In this document: piece by piece, positions 5,052-5,135 of the stretch
How positions within the stretch are numbered: the stretch's first letter is position 1
Layout of the letters: every line of letters begins with the position of its first letter
NCBI GenBank assembly: GCA_026392535.1
Contig: JAPLBX010000087.1
Coordinates: 1 to 5,135 of the forward strand
Reading direction: 5' to 3'
DNA: 5,135 nt
DNA from: Actinomycetota bacterium
GTDB lineage: Bacteria; Actinomycetota; Actinomycetes; S36-B12; UBA5976
Program-made: the position numbers and the translations under genes
Notes under the pieces: generated by a model
What the model was told of the DNA's origin: nothing
The model's input: only the letters and a program-made list of their open reading frames with translations
The model's database searches: none

Positions 5052-5135
5052 TTTACGGAGAGTTTGATCCTGGCTCAGGACGAACGCTGGCGGCGTGCTT
5101 AACACATGCAAGTCGAACGGTGAAGGGGAGCTTGC
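5052..5135 (+). rRNA. rrs: 16S ribosomal RNA, first ~84 nt (3' part outside window)
   Basis: The universal 5' segment AGAGTTTGATCCTGGCTCAG is at 5059-5078 and corresponds to E. coli 16S positions 8-27, which places base 1 at about 5052. GACGAACGCTGGCGGCGTGC and then TTAACACATGCAAGTCGAACG follow, with GGCGTGCTTAACACATGCAAG being the form common in actinobacteria. The window ends in the V1 helix (GGTGAAGGGGAGCTTGC). It encodes the small-subunit rRNA and is presumably the first gene of a 16S-23S-5S operon. The preceding TTTACGGAG closely resembles the mature 5' end of other actinobacterial 16S. The exact 5' nucleotide is inferred from numbering. Confidence 0.97.

Overview
The window looks like ordinary chromosomal DNA from a small-genome, unusually AT-rich actinobacterium. 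Three things point that way: the rRNA leader and the first ~84 nt of 16S rRNA are of actinobacterial type, argR lies inside an arg cluster, and TyrS and ArgR resemble their actinobacterial homologues. Hand counts on a few 60-base lines gave about 37-60% GC, and I estimate the mid-40s overall, which is low for the phylum. Freshwater Nanopelagicales (acI) or a similar streamlined lineage would fit, but that is inference; 84 nt of 16S cannot settle it. I see no mobile element, CRISPR array, phage gene or novel defence or biosynthetic system.

Everything recognisable lies on the + strand. Bases 2-3253 are the distal part of an arginine biosynthesis operon: the 3' end of argB (acetylglutamate kinase), argD (acetylornithine aminotransferase), argR (arginine repressor) and argH (argininosuccinate lyase). 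argB/argD and argD/argR overlap by ATGA, and argR and argH are 17 bp apart. tyrS (tyrosyl-tRNA synthetase) follows after 31 bp and ends at 4574. Bases 4575-5051 hold no gene. They are the promoter and leader of an rRNA operon: two promoters of TTGAC...TAnnnT form, several hairpins, a boxA-type antitermination element and probable pre-16S processing structures. Mature 16S rRNA begins near 5052 and runs off the right edge.

The genes cover acetylglutamate phosphorylation (ArgB), transamination to acetylornithine (ArgD), final arginine release (ArgH) and arginine-responsive repression (ArgR). The most notable point is an absence. The common actinobacterial order is argC-J-B-D-F-R-G-H, yet here both argF and argG are missing, exactly between D and R and between R and H, with tight junctions. 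The two steps turning ornithine into argininosuccinate must therefore be encoded elsewhere or be lost. A second point is that ArgD has a non-canonical PLP-phosphate loop. The third is that the rRNA promoters start only ~60 bp after tyrS, with no convincing intrinsic terminator between.
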